This document shows positions 7,598 through 17,282 of a stretch of 33,371 bases of DNA, one piece after another. The notes under the pieces were generated by a model. That model was not told the DNA's origin. It did not search any database and saw only the letters and a program-made list of their open reading frames with translations. The stretch covers positions 1 through 33,371 of the forward strand of contig NZ_DATCTO010000046.1 of the NCBI RefSeq assembly GCF_036567905.1, written 5' to 3'. The DNA is from Candidatus Binatus sp. (GTDB taxonomy: Bacteria > Desulfobacterota > Binatia > Binatales > Binataceae). The position numbers and the translations under genes were made by a program. How positions within the stretch are numbered: position 1 is the first letter of the stretch; the number at the start of each line of letters is the position of its first letter.

Positions 7598-8503
7598 CTA
7601 TACAATGCCAGCCAGCTCCAGCAGCGCCGTCAAGCTCGGCGTGCGCCGCGATAAGAACGAAAACCGCTCGCGGTACCTCGCCGCGTCGATCGAGGTCGCC
7701 TCGATAAACCTGTCGCGCTCGCCGGCGGCGATCGGCCCGAGCTGCGCTGCGAGTTCGCGCGCCAACCCGGCATCCGGACCGATTCGCGGCGCCAGGTCGC
7801 CTACGTCCAGCCCATGCAATCCGCCGAGAATACACTCCGCGTAGTATCCTATCTGTCCCGCGCGATCGAAATCGCGAATTTCAGTTTGCACCGACTGCTC
7901 GAGCGACAGCAGCCGGTCCATCCCGAATTCCTGGCGTCGCGAAACAATCCTCGGGTCTCCGCTGCCTTCGAATCCCGAACCGATCGCGATTATCGCGATA
8001 CGGCCGTTGTCGATTTCTATCGGATGGAAAATATATCCCGGCGATGTGTAGTCGAGCATCGAGCGCAGCGCGATCCGGTAGGTGAGCAGGTCGAAATTCG
8101 TCCCGCTGGCGATCTCCATCAGGTATTCGCCAAGCGGTTTGCCCGCGCGCTCCGCCAGCCCGATCAACCGCTCAAACGCATAAGCATCGTATTCCTCGCG
8201 CCGCGCGATCGTCGGCGCGCAGTCGCGATCGAACGTCAGCAGCAGCCCGCCGATCCCGCCGCCGTGGCTGTCCGCCGCGGTCGATGCGGTAATTGGCAGG
8301 CTGCGATCGACGGGCTCGATATCCATCGCCAGGTACCTGCCATGGCTCGAAGGCTTGGCCAGTCCACGCCGCGCATTTCGAATCGAAACCGCAGCCGCGT
8401 CACGCGCCACCAGCCGGCTCGCGCCACCGCGCCGCTCGGCCAGCAACCCATAGCCGCTAAGCAACGACCCGTATCCGACAACCAATATTTCGCGATTGCG
8501 CAA
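7598..8503 (-). CDS. Gamma-glutamylcyclotransferase-fold (AIG2-like) protein
   Basis: The predicted protein has 301 residues. The N-terminus ILVVGYGSLLSGYG matches the YGSL substrate-loop motif of the gamma-glutamylcyclotransferase/AIG2 fold. RREEY (about 102-106) lies where the family has its catalytic glutamate. Homologues are often about 120-180 residues, so the C-terminal 150 residues, mostly helical, are extra and unrecognised. The start shown is a TTG (8503) with only a weak ribosome site; no ATG fits the conserved N-terminus. The composite repeat begins 18 bases upstream, so this gene's leader lies next to or inside that element. It is followed closely by the PTPS-III gene. The actual substrate is unknown. 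Confidence 0.6.
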   Translation of the reverse strand: MRNREILVVGYGSLLSGYGLLAERRGGASRLVARDAAAVSIRNARRGLAKPSSHGRYLAMDIEPVDRSLPITASTAADSHGGGIGGLLLTFDRDCAPTIARREEYDAYAFERLIGLAERAGKPLGEYLMEIASGTNFDLLTYRIALRSMLDYTSPGYIFHPIEIDNGRIAIIAIGSGFEGSGDPRIVSRRQEFGMDRLLSLEQSVQTEIRDFDRAGQIGYYAECILGGLHGLDVGDLAPRIGPDAGLARELAAQLGPIAAGERDRFIEATSIDAARYRERFSFLSRRTPSLTALLELAGIV

Positions 8504-8521
8504 AATCGTCCGATCCGCCTT

Positions 8522-8693
8522 GTGTCATTCTAGAGCGGAAGTTGCTGAAGCGAAGAATCCCGGAGCCGGGTTCCTTCGCTTTGCTCAGGATGACACAAAG
8601 AGCAGCCGCATTTCTTCTCTCATACCCTTCTAACAGGGACAAAGTCCCGCATCTCTTCTTATCTTAATACTAAGGTGCAGGGGTTACCCCTGC
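8522..8693 (+). repeat. Composite palindromic interspersed repeat, copy C
   Basis: The first part is a 75-base hairpin. Outer arms GTGTCAT (8522-8528) and ATGACAC (8590-8596) enclose inner arms AGCGAAGAATCCCGG (8549-8563) and CCGGGTTCCTTCGCT (8566-8580) around a two-base loop. Next come ACCCTTCTAACAGGGAC (about 8625-8641) and finally CTTAATACT with the dyad AGGGGTTACCCCT (to about 8691). Copy A at the window start shows the same blocks in the same order on the other strand, and copy B shares the last block. The element lies between addA and the GGCT-like gene; its right end abuts the addA stop codon (8693-8695). The hairpin could act as a transcription boundary for addA. Confidence 0.75.
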
Positions 8694-11600
8694 TATATCC
8701 ACAAGATCACGCCGCTTGCCGGCCGCCCCGTGCTCTCCCTGACCGCCCGCACATAGAACCTGATCTGCGCGCGATATTCGTCGAGCCGCGACGCTACCTC
8801 TACATCAGTCTTGAAATCGACCACCGTCCAGACCGCGCCATCGTTGGTAATCTCGGTGAACGCGAGATCCGCGATACCTTCGACCGCGGTGCCGTCTTCG
8901 AGCCGGATCATCAGCGGACATTCACGCATTACCGTATCCGCAGCTTTCGCGCGACGTATCAGCGGAGACTTGAGCGCGGCTTTTACGCAATCCACTGCGG
9001 CGGCGACCTCATCGGGCGGCGCGCCGATCATCCTGGCCGCGGCCGCCGCGATCTTGCCGATCTCGCGCGCGTTCGCGTCGAGCGGCGCACGCAGCATCGT
9101 AAGATGCACGAGCGTGCCGAATCGCTTGCCATGCGGGCGGCCGCAATCGCGGCTCGTCTCTTCGACCGCGATCGCTTCCGGATGCTCCGGTCCGGCCGCC
9201 GGCGCTGCAAGCGCCAGTTCGGTCGCCGTCGCGACGTTTATCCTCGGCGCCATTCCCGCCGCGAGCATCGCCGCCCGGTTCGCGCTCCATTGCTCGCGCA
9301 GCTTGGTCCCGCGATCTGATACGAGTTTATTTTCGTCGGCCTGCAGCAGCTTGTCCTGCCGAAGCCCCATCTTTTCTTCGACGTTCAGGATCAGCAGCCG
9401 GGGATCCCACCAAACTATCCGATGCTCTCCCTGCTGCGCCCGATGTAATCCCGGCGCCACCGATTTTATTTTGCCCGGAGCTTTCGCGGGGCGGGTCAGG
9501 ATACTGTCGTCGCCGAATTCGGGGCATCCCGGCGGATGCTGCGACGCCGGCGCGCGCCGATCGGACGGGGCAGGATAGACGACGGGATTCAGCCGCGTGA
9601 GCCAGCCGTCGCACTCTTCGTCGCCAACCGCCGGCACCACTATTAGATCGCGCGCGCGAGTGGCGGCCACGTAGAGCAGGCGGATTGCTTCCTCTTCGTC
9701 GCGCTCATGCTCTTTCGCCGCATGCTCCTGCAGTTCGCGCGGCGCGCATCCCGCAAGCTCCATCGCGGCCAGCTTTGCCGCGGGCTCGATATATCGCGAC
9801 GCGTCGGCGCGAGTTTCGTTGCAGCTGATATCGGCCAGGATGACGATCGGAAATTCCAGGCCCTTCGCGCGATGCACCGTCATGATCCGCACGCCCTCGG
9901 TGCCTTCCTCGACGATCGGCGTCTCGCTCGCCTCGTCGCGATCGGCGCGTGCTTCGAGCTCGTCGACGAAAGCCCGAAACGAGGTCATCCCGCCGCGCGC
10001 TTCGTAACGCCGCGCCTGGTCCATGATTCGCATGATATTCGCCAGCGCCTGCTCACCGGTCGGCCAAATAGCGATTCCCGCATGCGCGCGAGTCATCGCC
10101 AGCAGCGTCGCAATCGTCTCCGCGATCGGCCTTCGATTACGCCCGCGATGCAATCCCTTGAGCACGTCGAGCGCGCCCTTCACTTCCTTGAGACTGTCGG
10201 GGATATCGTCGGGCAGCCTGCGAAACGGATGCAGGCTGCCTTGCGTCATGCGGAATTCGAGCAGCGCCGCATCGGTCAGCGCGAACACGGGCCCGCGCAG
10301 CGCAGCGAACACCGTCAACTCGTCATCGGGCCGCTCGATTGCGCCGAGGATATTGCGGATCGCGATCACTTCTTCGCGCTCGTTGAAGGACCCGCCCTTG
10401 ACCAGCACGTGCGGGAGATGCCGTGCTTCGAGCGCGCGCAAATACGGCCTGGTTACATCGCGCCCGAAGGAATTCATGCGGCGAAACAGGATGCATATAT
10501 GGCGTGGACGAATCGGCACGCGCAGCTCGGGCGCCTCGCGCTCGGTCACCGTCCATCCGCTTTCATAAACCAGCCATCGCGCGTACGCGGCAATCGCGTC
10601 GGGAAGCGACTCGTCGATTTTCCAATCGACCACCCGGCCGTAGTCGCCGTACGGTTCCGGCACCGGCAACACGACGATCGACGGCTGGGTCTCCGGCTCG
10701 GCGCGATACGGCATCAACGGCGCGTATGCCGGCTGCGTGCCCGATTCCTTGCTCATCAGCGGCGCGAACGCGGCATTGACCATTGTTTGAAGCGCCGGCG
10801 TCGCGCGAAAGCTCACCGTCAGATATTCGAGCTCCGCGCCATGCATCAGCAGCAACTGTTTGACGCCCTGGTAGAGCGAAACGTCGGCGCGGCGGAAACG
10901 GTAAATCGATTGTTTCGGATCGCCGACGATAAATAGTTTCCCGGCGATCGGCTTGACCTTCAGCCAGTTCGACTCGGCGGGATCGGCCGACGACAGGATC
11001 AACAGGATTTCCGCCTGCAGCGGATCGGTGTCCTGGAATTCATCGATGAAAATATGGGTGAAGCGATTTTGCAGCTCGGCGCGCACCGCCGGGTTGTCGC
11101 GGACCAGGTTGCGCGCGACCAGCAGCAGATCGAGGAAGTCCAGCCGCCCCGCGCGGCGCTTCAGCTCTTCGTAGATACCGACGATCGGCCACAACTCGTC
11201 GCGCAGGATAGGCGCGAGATTCGCGCCCGCATCGTCGCGAAACTTCTTGAGGCGCTGGTGCAGCCCGGCGCGGCGGCGAAAAATTTCATCGCGCTTCGCC
11301 TCGCCAAAGTCGCCGCCGTATCCCTTCCAATCCCAGCGCCGCCCGGTGCAAAGCGCGATCAACACCGACTCAAGCGCGTCATAGTCGCGTCCGCGCACCG
11401 CCTCCAGCCGCGTCGCCTCAGCCACCGGCCGCGCGATCGCGTCGAGGCCCCGCGCCAGCCAGTCGTCGGGCTCTCCGAGTTCGGAAAGTTTGCCCAGCGC
11501 TTCGATCTCCGCAATGATCGCGTCGATCTCGGCGTCACGCTCCAGCGGCGAATGGCGCCACGGCGAATCGAAGTCGCGCCAGTTCAGCAGCTCGAGCGCC

Positions 11601-12145
11601 GCGCGGCGCGCGATCGCGCGCGGCCCCGTGCGCTCCGACAGATCGCGCCGGCGCAACAGGCGGCGCATCCCCTCGCCCGGATTGTCCAGCACCCGCTCGA
11701 ACCATCGCTCGAACGCGGCGTCGAACATCTCGCCCGCAACGTCCTCGGGCGCGACTTCGAACATCGGATCGACTCGCGCTTCCACCGGCCGCTCCCGCAG
11801 CAGGTCGGCGCAAAATGAATGAATCGTTCCGATGCGTGCTTCTTCCAGTTGCTTGAGCGCCTCGTCGAAGCGCGAGCGCGCATCGCTCAAAAGTTCGGTG
11901 TTATGGCGCGCACGTTCGATTTCGCCGCGCAGCCGCAGCTTCAGCTCGCCCGCCGCTTTCTCGGTGAACGTCACCGCGACGATCCGCGCCAGCTCGCCGC
12001 GCCCCGACCCGATCACCGACACGATTCGATTCACCAGCGCCGTGGTCTTGCCGGTACCGGCGGCGGCCTCGATCACGAGCGTGACGCCGAGGTCGTCGGC
12101 AATCCGATCGCGCACCGCCTGGTCGGATATGATGGTGTCGGCCAC
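8693..12145 (-). CDS. addA: AddA/RecB-like helicase-nuclease
   Basis: The predicted protein has 1150 residues from GTG 12145, four bases after the addB stop. Extending upstream would run through the 3' end of addB. UvrD-type superfamily 1 motifs appear in order: Walker A EAAAGTGKTT (about 26-35), IFIDEFQDTDP (about 366), VGDPKQSIYRFR, TVSFRATP, MTVHRAKGLEFPIV and LLYVAATRARD. The C-terminal nuclease has GIADLAF, VVDFKTD (about 1108-1114) and a Q-x(3)-Y stretch (YRAQIRFYV), the RecB-type PD-(D/E)XK site. With AddB it should form the AddAB complex that unwinds and trims double-strand breaks for RecA loading. Bacillus AddA is about 1230 residues. The C-terminus ends abruptly at GVILWI, next to the composite repeat, so a few residues may have been lost. 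Confidence 0.92.
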   Translation of the reverse strand: MADTIISDQAVRDRIADDLGVTLVIEAAAGTGKTTALVNRIVSVIGSGRGELARIVAVTFTEKAAGELKLRLRGEIERARHNTELLSDARSRFDEALKQLEEARIGTIHSFCADLLRERPVEARVDPMFEVAPEDVAGEMFDAAFERWFERVLDNPGEGMRRLLRRRDLSERTGPRAIARRAALELLNWRDFDSPWRHSPLERDAEIDAIIAEIEALGKLSELGEPDDWLARGLDAIARPVAEATRLEAVRGRDYDALESVLIALCTGRRWDWKGYGGDFGEAKRDEIFRRRAGLHQRLKKFRDDAGANLAPILRDELWPIVGIYEELKRRAGRLDFLDLLLVARNLVRDNPAVRAELQNRFTHIFIDEFQDTDPLQAEILLILSSADPAESNWLKVKPIAGKLFIVGDPKQSIYRFRRADVSLYQGVKQLLLMHGAELEYLTVSFRATPALQTMVNAAFAPLMSKESGTQPAYAPLMPYRAEPETQPSIVVLPVPEPYGDYGRVVDWKIDESLPDAIAAYARWLVYESGWTVTEREAPELRVPIRPRHICILFRRMNSFGRDVTRPYLRALEARHLPHVLVKGGSFNEREEVIAIRNILGAIERPDDELTVFAALRGPVFALTDAALLEFRMTQGSLHPFRRLPDDIPDSLKEVKGALDVLKGLHRGRNRRPIAETIATLLAMTRAHAGIAIWPTGEQALANIMRIMDQARRYEARGGMTSFRAFVDELEARADRDEASETPIVEEGTEGVRIMTVHRAKGLEFPIVILADISCNETRADASRYIEPAAKLAAMELAGCAPRELQEHAAKEHERDEEEAIRLLYVAATRARDLIVVPAVGDEECDGWLTRLNPVVYPAPSDRRAPASQHPPGCPEFGDDSILTRPAKAPGKIKSVAPGLHRAQQGEHRIVWWDPRLLILNVEEKMGLRQDKLLQADENKLVSDRGTKLREQWSANRAAMLAAGMAPRINVATATELALAAPAAGPEHPEAIAVEETSRDCGRPHGKRFGTLVHLTMLRAPLDANAREIGKIAAAAARMIGAPPDEVAAAVDCVKAALKSPLIRRAKAADTVMRECPLMIRLEDGTAVEGIADLAFTEITNDGAVWTVVDFKTDVEVASRLDEYRAQIRFYVRAVRESTGRPASGVILWI

Positions 12146-12149
12146 GGCG

Positions 12150-15100
12150 TTAGCGCATCTCGCGCAGCCGGTGAAGCGGTTTAAGCCGCGCTTTCGGTTT
12201 GATTCGGGAGCGCCGCTCTTCGTATGGGCCGCACACGCGCTTGTAGTCGCACCATTCGCATTCGCGGTCATCCGGTGCGGCGGGCAAAAAACCCGTTTCC
12301 AGCGACTCCTTGATGATTGAGACGAATTCGCGCGCCGAGCGCCGCGCCTCGTCGTTGATTTCAACCACTCGCTCCTCGTAGCCGCCGGTCGCGGTGCAGT
12401 AGTAAAGCCGCCCGGCGTAAATCGGCTCGCCCAGCACGCGTTCGGCCGCGAGCGCGTACAAGACCGGCTGCAGCGTCTTGCCGCCGCCGATCACGAAGTC
12501 CTTGGTGGCGCGCACTTTCCCGGTCTTGTGATCGGTCACGCGAATTCGCCCGTCCGGATGGCGCTCGAGCAAGTCGATCGACCCGCGCAGCCCGAGCCCG
12601 CCCTCGATTGTGACCGGCTCCGGCGAGCTATGCGGATCCGCCCGCGCGCGATCGCGCAGGCCGAAGCCGAGTTCGAACCATTCGGGCCGCCAGTGTTCCG
12701 GGTCCTCGGCCGCGCGCCGCATCCATTCGCGCAAGTCGGCGCGGATACCGTCGATTCCGTCGCGCCACACGCGCTCGATCGCCGGCGCGAGCTCCTCATG
12801 CCATCGCGCGGCAACTTCGTCGAGCCGCTCGTCGAGCAGCGCGGACGCGTCCTCGAGGTCTTCGGGCGTGACCGGCAGCACGTCGAGCTCTCTGAGCGCC
12901 GTCAGGATTTCGTATTGGACCTCCGCAAACAGACTGCCGCGGGTGAGCGGATCGAGCGTCTCGATCGCCTCGGGTTCCTCGCGCGGCTCCAGCCGATGGA
13001 CCGCTTGCAGAAAAAAACGATACGGGCATGCCGCAAAATTCTGCAGCGCAGTCGGCGAGTATGAACGCGCGGACAACTGATGCTTGCCCAACGCCGCCAG
13101 CGCCGCCGCGTCCGGATCGACGAGCCCGTCCGCCGGCGTCCATCGCTTGAGCCAGCGCCGCGCCCGCGCGCGCAGCGCCCGCCCGAGATGCACATTGGCG
13201 CCGAGCAGATAGTTCGCCGCGCCGATGGTCGTATCCGGATCGGCGTCCACCAGTTTGTCCAGCACCGCCAGATCGAATTCGGCGTCATCGATCGCGTCGG
13301 CGGGATTTGCCGGCGCCGGCCATGAAAGCCGCGTCGGCTGCGACGCCGTGCGATTCGCCAGCTCATCGAAGCCGGGCAGGCGGCCCTCCGCAGCGCGCAG
13401 AATTTCAAGCGCGTAGAACGACGGCACTCGCGGTCGGCCCTGGTCGAGATCGACTCGCGGATAAGAAAACATCGCCCGCTCGTGCGCCGCGCCCGCCGCA
13501 ATTCTCAATGCGAGCCGCTCCGCGTCGCGCCGCTGCTCATTGCGCGCGAGATGCGGGCTGAGCCGCGCGCGCGCTGAATCGGAAAGGATCGGATCTTCGG
13601 TCAGCTTGCGCGGAAACATGCGCTCGGCAAGACCCGGGACGATGACGACGTCGAACTCCATGCCGCGCGCGCGACTGGTCGCCGCGACGAACACCGCGCC
13701 ATAACGGCGAACGCGCCGCGGAGCTTCCAGTCGCCCGAGCCGATCGTTCAGCACCAGACGCACCTCGTCGAGTCCGACCGGACCGACCGGCGCCATCGGT
13801 TCAAGCTCCGCCAGCGCGGCGAGAACCGGTTCGCGATCGCGAATCGCCAGGTCAACCAGCTCGCGAAGAAATTTGAGCCAGTCGCCCCAGGTCGCATCGC
13901 GCGGCGCCGCGTCGAGCATCGAAAGAATCGGCATCGCCACCTCGCCGAGATGCGCGAGGTCGAGAATTCGCCGCTCCAGACCCGCCGCGCGCGCGTCGTC
14001 GCCGGCAATCTCCGCGCGCCGCGCCCTGAGCTCGTTGCCCAACCCCGCCAGCCGCTTGCGCCATCTCTGCGCGCTGCCGATAACCGCCGCATCGACCAGC
14101 AGCCGTTCCCATCGCCACGGCGCCCGCGCCGTTGCGTCGATGACCGGAACGGGATCGGAGGCGTCAATATCGTCAACTAAAGTGGCATTGCCTTCGACTT
14201 CGAGATCCGACTCCAGCGGCACCGGCGCGAGTTCCGCGTCCGCACTGATCGGCGGCTCATCCTCACGCGGGCGATCGGGGTCGGGCACCTGCGCCAGCGA
14301 GAGATATTCCGCGAAGCGGCGCGCCGAAAGATTTTCCGCGGCGCACGCAAGCAGCGCGAGCAGGGCGCGCCCTCCCGGCTCAGGCCGCCGCGTGCCTCGC
14401 GCGAAGTAAGCCGGGATGCCCGCGCGGGCGAGCGCTTCCTGCAAGTACGGCGCGTAGCGGACCGGGTCATGCAGCAGCACGGCGACCCGATCGAACGGCA
14501 CGCCGCGCCTCGCCTCGGCGGCGATTCGGCGCGCGATCTCGACACACTCGTGCATCTCGCCCGGGGCGGAAACCACCGTCACGGTTTCGTCCACGTCGCG
14601 CTCGGGCGGTGCGCTGCCGGCGAACAAATGCGCCTGCAGACGCTCGAGCGAGGGCGCGATGCTTTCGTTCGCCGGCGGCGACAATGCGGTTGCGCGCACG
14701 CCGAGCGCATCTTCAAGGAGCATTCGAACGGGCGCGTCGCCGGCGGGAATCGTCGCCAGAATTGACGGCGAACGCGCGGCAAGGGCCGCGATAAAGTCGC
14801 GGTCGAGCGCGCTGTCCACAGATGGATCGAGCAGCAGAACCGGCAGTCCAACGAAGCGCGGCGGCTGACTCGCGAGCACCGCGCGAGTCGCGACTTTCAG
14901 CATCCCGGCGCGATCGATCAGTTTGGCATCGGCCAACTCAGCGTCGAATTGCGTCAGCGTCGCGGCAATCGCCTCGCCCGCGCCGCCGAGCGCGCGCAAC
15001 TCGTCAACGGCGATGTCGTTCCATCGAAGCTCGATCAGCGTCCCCGCGAGCGCGCGTGAAAAACCGGGACGATTCAACACCGGTTCGAAATGCGCAAGCG

Positions 15101-15416
15101 CGCCCGACGGCGCCAGGCGGAAGACCGCGCGCGCTGCGACCGCCTCGGCCGCGAGTCCGTCCGCGGGCGCGAGATCGGCATCCGCCAGCTCCTCGGCGGC
15201 GAGCAACCCGACCAGCCGGTTCAGGGTCAAGCGATGCACCCCGAGCATCGCGCCGCGCGAAACCGCGAACGCGCGCACCAGGTCGTCGGCGGCCTCCTTG
15301 ACCGACGCGATCACGAGAACTTCGCGGGCCGATGGCTGCGACTCCAACCATGCGCGGGCGGCGGCGATTCGGCCGGCGGCGCGCTCCGAGGTTATGATTT
15401 CACGAGAAGCTGGCAT
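12150..15416 (-). CDS. addB: AddB-like nuclease with Fe-S cluster and degenerate helicase domain
   Basis: The predicted protein has 1088 residues from ATG 15416. The N-terminal helicase-like half lacks a clear Walker A motif, as is usual in the proteobacterial-type AddB. A C-terminal PD-(D/E)XK nuclease is seen in LRGSIDLLE...VTDHKTGK (about 950-965) followed by LQPVLYAL. Four cysteines suit a 4Fe-4S cluster that staples the nuclease domain: AACPYRFF (about 796) and CEWCDYKRVC (about 1050-1059), spaced C-x2-C-x5-C. It is translated just before addA with a four-base gap. A double-strand break repair role is well established for the family. Confidence 0.9.
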   Translation of the reverse strand: MPASREIITSERAAGRIAAARAWLESQPSAREVLVIASVKEAADDLVRAFAVSRGAMLGVHRLTLNRLVGLLAAEELADADLAPADGLAAEAVAARAVFRLAPSGALAHFEPVLNRPGFSRALAGTLIELRWNDIAVDELRALGGAGEAIAATLTQFDAELADAKLIDRAGMLKVATRAVLASQPPRFVGLPVLLLDPSVDSALDRDFIAALAARSPSILATIPAGDAPVRMLLEDALGVRATALSPPANESIAPSLERLQAHLFAGSAPPERDVDETVTVVSAPGEMHECVEIARRIAAEARRGVPFDRVAVLLHDPVRYAPYLQEALARAGIPAYFARGTRRPEPGGRALLALLACAAENLSARRFAEYLSLAQVPDPDRPREDEPPISADAELAPVPLESDLEVEGNATLVDDIDASDPVPVIDATARAPWRWERLLVDAAVIGSAQRWRKRLAGLGNELRARRAEIAGDDARAAGLERRILDLAHLGEVAMPILSMLDAAPRDATWGDWLKFLRELVDLAIRDREPVLAALAELEPMAPVGPVGLDEVRLVLNDRLGRLEAPRRVRRYGAVFVAATSRARGMEFDVVIVPGLAERMFPRKLTEDPILSDSARARLSPHLARNEQRRDAERLALRIAAGAAHERAMFSYPRVDLDQGRPRVPSFYALEILRAAEGRLPGFDELANRTASQPTRLSWPAPANPADAIDDAEFDLAVLDKLVDADPDTTIGAANYLLGANVHLGRALRARARRWLKRWTPADGLVDPDAAALAALGKHQLSARSYSPTALQNFAACPYRFFLQAVHRLEPREEPEAIETLDPLTRGSLFAEVQYEILTALRELDVLPVTPEDLEDASALLDERLDEVAARWHEELAPAIERVWRDGIDGIRADLREWMRRAAEDPEHWRPEWFELGFGLRDRARADPHSSPEPVTIEGGLGLRGSIDLLERHPDGRIRVTDHKTGKVRATKDFVIGGGKTLQPVLYALAAERVLGEPIYAGRLYYCTATGGYEERVVEINDEARRSAREFVSIIKESLETGFLPAAPDDRECEWCDYKRVCGPYEERRSRIKPKARLKPLHRLREMR

Positions 15417-15492
15417 CGACGCGGCGCGACTCGAGGCCGCGCCACAGCACTATCGTCTGCCCCGCGGATCGGATCTCGCAAGAGGCCACGCG

Positions 15493-15510
15493 GCGTTGTT
15501 TCCACAACGC
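15493..15510. terminator. Perfect hairpin between the MOSC gene and addB
   Basis: GCGTTGT-TTCC-ACAACGC is a perfect 7-bp stem with a 4-base loop in the 114-base gap after the MOSC stop. It has no T-run on either side, so it is not a standard intrinsic terminator. It may mark a processing or attenuation site. Confidence 0.3.
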
Positions 15511-15530
15511 GACAACCGTTGTCAGGAGAA

Positions 15531-16376
15531 TTATTGTTCCAGGTACACCGGATCGCCGACGCGAACCCGGCCCGCCGCACCAATCGACGCGAACACGCCG
15601 ACGTTGGCGCGATGGTGAAACGCGGCCGTGCGCAGGATCGTGTAGTCGCGCGGGAGGTCTTCCTGCGGATGCGTCGTCATCACGCAGCGCAGCGCAGGCT
15701 GCATCGCGACAATCTTCACGCTGTCGCCGACTTCGAGCGTACCGCCGATCCACTCGTCCTCGATGAACGCGTCGTCGCGCTCGCCGGTGTCGACGAAAAT
15801 CGTCGGACGGAAGCGGCGCGGGTCGAAAACCGAACCGGGCGCGGCGAGTTTCGCCATATGCCGCAGCGTGCCACTGGCGATCACGTGCATAACCGCGGTG
15901 TCGAAAAAACTTTCCTTCTCGAGTGCGAAATAGCCGGGCAGCGTGGCGGCGGTAAGCCCGGGAAAGACTTTCTCGACCGGCACGTCGGCGAAAAGGGTCG
16001 CCGGGTCGATTCCGGCGAGCTCGCCGCGCGCGGTGGTGGCGCGCTCGAGGCTTACTCTCCGGCCGAGCGCCGCGGAAATCAGTTCGGATGCGTCTGCGTC
16101 CTCGGCGTGAATCATCCGCCCGCCGGGCAACTCGATTGTCACCGGCGGGACGCTGGCCGACGCGGGCGCGCAGTCGCAGGTCGCCCGAAATTCGAATAGC
16201 CGCGGGAACTTCTTCGCGCTGGCGATCTGCCGCGTCGCCAGCTCTCTGAGCGCATACGCGCGATCGCCGGCCGCGCCGCGCTCGGTGATAAGAAGCTCGT
16301 CGAGCTGCTCACCGAGCATCGACTTAACCGGGTAGCGCGCGAGCGCGCTGACCTTGCCAATCATTCGCCGCGCCAT
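15531..16376 (-). CDS. MOSC domain protein with beta-barrel N-terminal domain
   Basis: The predicted protein has 281 residues from ATG 16376 (AAGGAG five bases upstream). The N-terminal domain (MOSC_N type) has the LARYPVKSM motif and GDRAYALRE. The MOSC domain follows with FDPRRFRPTIFVD and the conserved cysteine near residue 231 in QPALRCVMTTHPQ. These proteins relate to the molybdenum cofactor sulfurase C-terminal domain and to YiiM/YcbX-type reductase components that handle sulfur or molybdopterin. No molybdoenzyme gene is nearby. It lies 114 bases upstream of addB and 28 bases after the DUF2231 gene, so it may share a transcript with either. The substrate is unknown. Confidence 0.85.
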   Translation of the reverse strand: MARRMIGKVSALARYPVKSMLGEQLDELLITERGAAGDRAYALRELATRQIASAKKFPRLFEFRATCDCAPASASVPPVTIELPGGRMIHAEDADASELISAALGRRVSLERATTARGELAGIDPATLFADVPVEKVFPGLTAATLPGYFALEKESFFDTAVMHVIASGTLRHMAKLAAPGSVFDPRRFRPTIFVDTGERDDAFIEDEWIGGTLEVGDSVKIVAMQPALRCVMTTHPQEDLPRDYTILRTAAFHHRANVGVFASIGAAGRVRVGDPVYLEQ

Positions 16377-16404
16377 CTCGCTCCTTCTACTTGCTTCGAC
16401 TCGA

Positions 16405-17118
16405 TCACATCCTTACCCCATCGCTCGGCGCGGCCGAGGGCTGAGCGGTCGGGCTCAAGGCCGGCGTGTTGGCCGGCTTTGGCGAATCCATCGGTTCGGA
16501 TGCTGACGCTGTGGGAATCGCCGGCGGCGCGCTCGACGTCGGCAGCGGGGCGGTCGATGTCGGCAGCGGGGTCGGCACGGACACCATCGGAATCGCTCCC
16601 GACGAACTGGGCGCCGGCGAAGGACTCGCGGCTTCCGACGGAACCGGAGCGGCCGCCATCAGCGCCGTGCCTGCGCCGTAATCGTACACGAGCACGCCGC
16701 CGAGATGCCCCTGGTAACCCAATACAACAATCGCCACGAAGGCGACGATAAGATAGATCGCGCGCGATCCCGCCATGAAGCCGAACCCCTGAATCAGGAT
16801 GCGCCACACGGCGAGGATGCCGAAGGTAATCGCGAGGTACAGGCCGAGATCATCGTGTCGCTTGAGGACGTCCCTAGCGGGTTGGCCCAGCGCGTTCCAG
16901 ATGCGGTCGGCTTCCATACCACCGGTGAAAAAGGAGGCTCCGGCCGCGAGCGCGCCGAGGATCATCAGCAACAGCGCGGTGTACCGAAGCCAGATGCGAG
17001 TCGGCGCGGCGCTCGCCACGAGATCGATCAGCACGGCGACGATCAGCAGCCCGATCGTGAAATGATCGACGATAGGATGAAGTTGCCAGGATTGGAGAAA
17101 TTTCGCCACAGAGTCCAT
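16405..17118 (-). CDS. DUF2231 membrane protein with Pro/Ser/Thr-rich tail
   Basis: The predicted protein has 237 residues from ATG 17118, where AAGGAG is five bases upstream; the longer frame to 17232 lacks such support. The N-terminus has LHPIVDHFTIGLLIV, the histidine-containing first helix of DUF2231, followed by three more helices and the terminal HLGGVLVYDYGAG. The conserved histidines suggest heme or metal binding in the inner membrane; this is family inference. Residues from about 165 to the end are a low-complexity tail with repeats of the kind PLPTSTAPLPTSSAPP, probably a flexible extracytoplasmic linker. It is 28 bases upstream of the MOSC gene. Confidence 0.8.
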   Translation of the reverse strand: MDSVAKFLQSWQLHPIVDHFTIGLLIVAVLIDLVASAAPTRIWLRYTALLLMILGALAAGASFFTGGMEADRIWNALGQPARDVLKRHDDLGLYLAITFGILAVWRILIQGFGFMAGSRAIYLIVAFVAIVVLGYQGHLGGVLVYDYGAGTALMAAAPVPSEAASPSPAPSSSGAIPMVSVPTPLPTSTAPLPTSSAPPAIPTASASEPMDSPKPANTPALSPTAQPSAAPSDGVRM

Positions 17119-17282
17119 TGGTGCTCCTTGACTTAGACGGGGTCCGAGTACGCGCGGGCAACGGGAACGGGAAATTGCGCGGCGCGATGCGTGGTCTGTG
17201 CAGTTTATCGCAAAGCTTCGGGCCGCGCGCAAATCTGGGCCACACCCCGCGCGAGAATCGATAGGGCGAAGAAATCACGAAG

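Noticed and set aside
9707..10936. Plus-strand reading frame of 409 codons
   Set aside because: Antisense to addA; Arg/His-rich composition without motifs.
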